Positions 25,655 through 28,484 of a stretch of 28,484 nt of DNA are shown here, in pieces. The DNA is taken from the NCBI GenBank assembly GCA_040902585.1, contig JBBDXA010000127.1, forward strand, positions 1 to 28,484, given 5' to 3'. Positions within the stretch are counted from its first letter, which is position 1, and each line of letters opens with the position of its first letter. This DNA comes from JBBDXA01 sp040902585 (GTDB lineage Bacteria > Planctomycetota > Phycisphaerae > Phycisphaerales > Phycisphaeraceae). A model generated the notes under the pieces. It made no database searches, was not told where the DNA came from, and saw nothing but the letters and a program-made list of their open reading frames with translations. The position numbers and the translations under genes were made by a program.

Positions 25655-26140
25655 ATGGCATCGATTCAAGACATCCTCCCGAAGCTCGACGCACTGCTCG
25701 CCGCCATCAAGGCCTTCCCCGATCCTCGCCGCGCCAGCGCCGAGTGGAAGCAGCTTTACAACCTGCTCAAGGGCACGACGGCGGCGGGCAATCATCTGGA
25801 TAACGCCATCGCGCGAAGGGATGTCGAGGATGTCACCGCGATTATCACTTCGCTCAGCGGGGGCAGCGGCGCAGCGAGTGAAGCAAAGAGTGATTCATCC
25901 ATTGATGATGCAACGCTCAAGAGCGCACTGAAGGCGTTCAAGAAACGGATGAAGTTGCTGGTGCTCGATGATGTGTCGCGGATCGACAGTCGCAATCCGA
26001 TGTCCAAAGGACAGACCTCGCAGATCGCGGCAATAGAGCCGCCAGGCGATTGGAGGTATGAGGTCTGGGGCGAACTGGTCCGCCGTGGCGCGCTGCGCGA
26101 TGCGGGGCATGGGACGTATCAGTTCTTGCGCGATCTGTGA
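25655..26140 (+). CDS. Small soluble protein of unknown function
   Basis: I do not recognise this 161-aa protein. It has no signal peptide or membrane segment. The N-terminal 60 residues are helical (SIQDILPKLDALLAAIKAF, WKQLYNLLKGTTAAGNHLD). A Gly/Ser/Ala-rich acidic linker (about 69-86) separates them from a basic helical C-terminal part (LKSALKAFKKRMKLLVLDD) and an end (WRYEVWGELVRRGALRDAG) that looks like a small helical or winged-helix-type unit. The ATG at 25655 is chosen because the frame upstream runs antisense through the sulfatase signal peptide. The short divergent gap with the sulfatase contains ATAGAATACC, a possible -10 region. It is convergent with the lipoprotein copies, 23 bases apart. 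Confidence 0.75.
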   Translation: MASIQDILPKLDALLAAIKAFPDPRRASAEWKQLYNLLKGTTAAGNHLDNAIARRDVEDVTAIITSLSGGSGAASEAKSDSSIDDATLKSALKAFKKRMKLLVLDDVSRIDSRNPMSKGQTSQIAAIEPPGDWRYEVWGELVRRGALRDAGHGTYQFLRDL

Positions 26141-26163
26141 CGGGCAGGCCTGCTTGCCGGTGA

Positions 26164-26790
26164 TCACCAGGTTGGCGAGCCTTCCATGGGTCCGACACGG
26201 TGGCGGATGTAACGCAACGGTTGCTTCATGGCCTTCCAATCCTTCCAATTCGGGAACAGTCCCGTTAGGTCGTAATAGCGATGTAATGTGAAGCCTTTCT
26301 CATCAATTTTGCCGTGATAAACACGAAAGGTCGGGCCTCCGGAAAAGTGGCGACCAAAAGTTTCGATATAGATGTCGTCGGCTACTACTTTATATACACT
26401 CACAATTGCCCCAACATCCCCAGGAGGGATTGCCAGTTGCTCGCCTCGCACGTCACCATCGCGCCGAGTTACGATCGGCTCATCGTCTGCAGGACGCACA
26501 CTACCCAGAAACTTTCCGCGAATAATACTTTGGCCACTTTCCCAAAACCGATACGCACTTGCAATATACCCATCAAAGTCGCGATAAATACGAACATATA
26601 GACTATCAGGATCAACCCTGCCAGGCTCATGGGGCGCAGATCGGATCTCCTTGGGAAACCCCTCTCCAAAACCGCGCCGAGGTATGACGGTAGATCCTGT
26701 CCCATCGGAGACCAGCCGCCAAGGCGTTCCGCAACCTGTATGAATTAGGACCACCGCCAAGCAAAGGCATGACCTCATGAGTCTGAGCAT
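26164..26790 (-). CDS. Lipoprotein of unknown function, tandem copy A
   Basis: A 208-aa predicted lipoprotein. The signal peptide ends in a lipobox-like sequence, LIHTGC, with the lipidated cysteine at residue 20; a His and Thr in the box make it weaker than in the second copy. The mature protein has mixed strands and Tyr/Asp-rich segments (DSLYVRIYRDFDGYIASAYR, GDVRGEQLAIPPG, VADDIYIETFGRHF) and ends in LRYIRHRVGPMEGSPTW. No known domain is recognised. It is about 80% identical by eye to copy B just upstream. Differences are spread along the gene, with 3 fewer residues here, around the YRDFDGY region. The shared 5' leader means each copy probably carries its own translation signals. Confidence 0.8.
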   Translation of the reverse strand: MLRLMRSCLCLAVVLIHTGCGTPWRLVSDGTGSTVIPRRGFGEGFPKEIRSAPHEPGRVDPDSLYVRIYRDFDGYIASAYRFWESGQSIIRGKFLGSVRPADDEPIVTRRDGDVRGEQLAIPPGDVGAIVSVYKVVADDIYIETFGRHFSGGPTFRVYHGKIDEKGFTLHRYYDLTGLFPNWKDWKAMKQPLRYIRHRVGPMEGSPTW

Positions 26791-26859
26791 CGCGGTGCCT
26801 CCTGCAGGAATGGTTAGTCTTCAAATCGGTGAAGAAACTCGACGCTGAAACGCCGGTGA

Positions 26860-27495
26860 TCACCAGGTCGGCGAGCCTTCCATAGGTCCGACACGGTGGC
26901 GGATGTAACGCAGCGGTTGCTCCATGGCCTTCCAATCCTTCCAATTCGGGAACAGCCCCGTTAGGTCGTAATAGCGATGCAATGTGAAGCCATTCTCATC
27001 GATTTTGCCATGATATACACGAAAGGTCGGGCCTCCAGGAAAGTGACGGTCAAAATTCTCGATATAGATATCGTCGGCAACGACTTTGTATACACCCACC
27101 GTTGCCCCGAGAACCCCAGGAGGGATCGCCAGTTGTTCGCCTCGCACGTCACCATCGATCCGAGTTACGATCGGCTCGTGGTCCGCAGGACGGTCGCTAC
27201 CTAGAAACTGTCCGCGAATAAGACTTTGACCGCCCTCCCAGAACCGATACACATTTGCAATATACCCACGATAGCCTCTGTCGTTATAATATATACGCAC
27301 ATATAAACTATCAGCATCGACCACTCCTGGCTGATGGAGTGCAGATCGGACTTCCTTGGGAAACCCATCTCCAAGACCTCGCAGAGGTATGACGGCAGAT
27401 CCCGTCCCATCGGAGACGATCCGCATCGGCGTTCCGCAACCCGCCAGGCCCAGTAGCGCCGACAGGCAAAGGCATGAACAGATGAGTCGGAGCAT
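26860..27495 (-). CDS. Lipoprotein of unknown function, tandem copy B
   Basis: A 211-aa predicted lipoprotein, paralogous to copy A. Its lipobox is canonical, LAGC, after the hydrophobic core CLCLSALLG, so it should be lipidated at the membrane. The C-terminal 60 residues (from PTFRVYHGKIDENGFTLHRY onward) are nearly identical to copy A. The differences cluster between residues 20 and 150, where YYNDRGYRGYIANVYR replaces the shorter copy A stretch. No domain is recognised. GGAGGCACCGCG lies before the start on the - strand, giving a good GGAGG about 8 bases from the ATG, and copy A has the same leader. Copy B is the promoter-proximal copy if the two are transcribed together. Confidence 0.8.
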   Translation of the reverse strand: MLRLICSCLCLSALLGLAGCGTPMRIVSDGTGSAVIPLRGLGDGFPKEVRSALHQPGVVDADSLYVRIYYNDRGYRGYIANVYRFWEGGQSLIRGQFLGSDRPADHEPIVTRIDGDVRGEQLAIPPGVLGATVGVYKVVADDIYIENFDRHFPGGPTFRVYHGKIDENGFTLHRYYDLTGLFPNWKDWKAMEQPLRYIRHRVGPMEGSPTW

Positions 27496-27568
27496 CGCGG
27501 TGCCTCCTGCATGAATGGTTAGTCTTCAAATCCGTGAAAAAGGGGGAAGGGCCGAAGGGCGGCTCGCG

Positions 27569-28354
27569 TCACTCCTTCTTCTCCACAACTTCCTTCTTCT
27601 TCCCCTCCTCATGCACCCTCGGATCATCCTCAAACCGCTTTCCGAAAATGTCCTCCATCACTTTGAAGCCTTGCGGGTCAAACTCCTTCAGTTCGCCGTA
27701 GACGAACGGGTAGTAGTCGTTGCACCAGAAGTACGCTTCGACCATCTCGGCGAAGTACTCCTTGTGATTGTCCATCGCGTAGTGCTTGATCATGTAGCCC
27801 TTGTCGCGCAGGATTTTGTCGTACCTGCCGCTCTTCTTCGCGGCCTCGTACGCGGCGATCACGCGAGGCTCCTCGAAGCCGAGCGACTTGTCGTGGTAGG
27901 CGTGCGCCAGTTCGTGCAGCAGGGTCATCACCGTGCGGTCGCGCCATTCGAGAAAGCCTTTGGCGTGAGCGATCTCGATGGTGCCGGTCTTCTCGGGGTT
28001 GTAGCCGTTGTCGGTGAGCCACTGTCGGTTGGGATGGTACTGGGCCCGGCCGGGGAACTCGTGCTCGATCCAGATTTCCGTCTTGCGCAGCTCAGCGAGC
28101 GCCTTCTCGCCGACGAGCAGCGTGATCCGGCGAAGCTGGGAGTCAACTTCTTCGAGCACTTCCTTTTTCAGATCGTCGTGCGGCTTGAAGCGATGGGAGA
28201 TGCGCAAGGTCCAGCCGCGGAGCTTGAGGACTTCGTAGGTGTCGGTGGCATCGTTGGGCGGGCGGAGTTTTTTGGGGACTTGGGAGAAGGCCGACGATTG
28301 CAGGCAGAAGAGGGCCGCGGCCAGCGTGATGAGGAGGATCAGGTTTGGTTTCAT
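27569..28354 (-). CDS. Secreted HExxH metallopeptidase-like protein (zincin)
   Basis: A 261-aa exported protein with a signal peptide (1-24, ILLITLAAALFCLQSSAFSQ). The zinc site is H147-E148-L-A-H151 in MTLLHELAHAYHD. A likely third ligand lies about 50 residues later, in NHKEYFAEMVEAYF (E199 or E203). An E-[YF]-F-A-E segment after HExxH is the layout of anthrax-lethal-factor-like and related gluzincin peptidases, so I favour that fold without claiming a substrate. The C-terminus is highly charged (EEGKKKEVVEKKE). The ATG at 28354 is used because the signal peptide starts there; ATG codons 18 bases and further upstream are in frame. It is upstream of the lipoprotein copies on the same strand, with 73 bases between. 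Confidence 0.82.
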   Translation of the reverse strand: MKPNLILLITLAAALFCLQSSAFSQVPKKLRPPNDATDTYEVLKLRGWTLRISHRFKPHDDLKKEVLEEVDSQLRRITLLVGEKALAELRKTEIWIEHEFPGRAQYHPNRQWLTDNGYNPEKTGTIEIAHAKGFLEWRDRTVMTLLHELAHAYHDKSLGFEEPRVIAAYEAAKKSGRYDKILRDKGYMIKHYAMDNHKEYFAEMVEAYFWCNDYYPFVYGELKEFDPQGFKVMEDIFGKRFEDDPRVHEEGKKKEVVEKKE

Positions 28355-28484
28355 GGGTTTCACGGGTCTCATGCTAAGAAGGTTGGCCGGCCGCCACAAG
28401 AATGTGGCGGGGTGCGATCCGCTAATGAGTCGCCAAGACTTCCGGGGGTTGATCGAATGCCATGGATTCAGCCGCAACGCGGCG

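Larger units (their letters stand above)
26156..27540. repeat. Direct tandem duplication of about 0.7 kb, each unit one lipoprotein gene
   Basis: Unit A runs from about 26156 to 26840 and unit B from about 26852 to 27540. Both begin with GCCGGTGATCACCAGG (26156 and 26852) and both end with GGTTAGTCTTCAAATC followed by a GTGAA stretch. The offset is 696 bases at the left end and 705 at the right, matching the 3 extra codons of copy B. About 11 bases separate the units. The homology covers coding sequence, stop context and about 30-50 bases of leader, then stops, so this is a clean gene-level tandem duplication that has since diverged. Confidence 0.9.

Overview
The window looks like chromosome of a high-GC planctomycete-type bacterium. 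This is inferred from gene content: two secreted formylglycine sulfatases, two DUF1080 (3-keto-disaccharide hydrolase) modules, a Tat-exported DUF839/PhoX protein, many secreted proteins of unknown function, and several starts without a Shine-Dalgarno sequence. No tRNA, rRNA, CRISPR array or insertion sequence was recognised.

Region 1 (about 170-12758, all + strand) is one chemosensory operon: cheW, cheR with a TPR tail, a second cheW, a membrane chemoreceptor, a CheA-receiver hybrid, cheB, a large hybrid histidine kinase (REC-REC-HisKA-HATPase-REC-HPt) and a REC-HDOD protein. Most junctions are ATGA/TGATG overlaps. The content matches the Wsp/alternative-cellular-function type of chemosensory system rather than a flagellar one. 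The usual GGDEF output protein (WspR) is absent and a phosphorelay kinase plus an HDOD protein stand in its place.

Region 2 (12759-17083, genes on the - strand) starts with a 400-base intergenic stretch carrying nested inverted repeats. It continues with a small multi-span membrane protein, a decayed C-terminal remnant of an APC-type permease interrupted by TGA, a Tat-exported PhoX-like protein, a secreted monohaem (CMACH) protein and a PadR regulator whose frame is broken at a C5/G5 run. A strong hairpin with a T-tract on the + strand follows.

Region 3 (17084-26140) is a secreted-enzyme island: a sulfatase-DUF1080 fusion, a secreted 228-aa unknown, a stand-alone DUF1080 protein, a 965-aa secreted protein with an internal duplication, and a second sulfatase of the iduronate-2-sulfatase type. 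A 161-aa unknown sits divergently beside it. Convergent pairs abut with 0 or 3 bases between stop codons. A role in breaking down sulfated or oxidised glycans is a reasonable inference.

Region 4 (26156-28354, - strand) holds two tandem copies of one lipoprotein gene, duplicated with their leaders, and a secreted HExxH metallopeptidase-like protein. Start codons were chosen by Shine-Dalgarno spacing, domain start or signal peptide, so some differ from the longest open frame.
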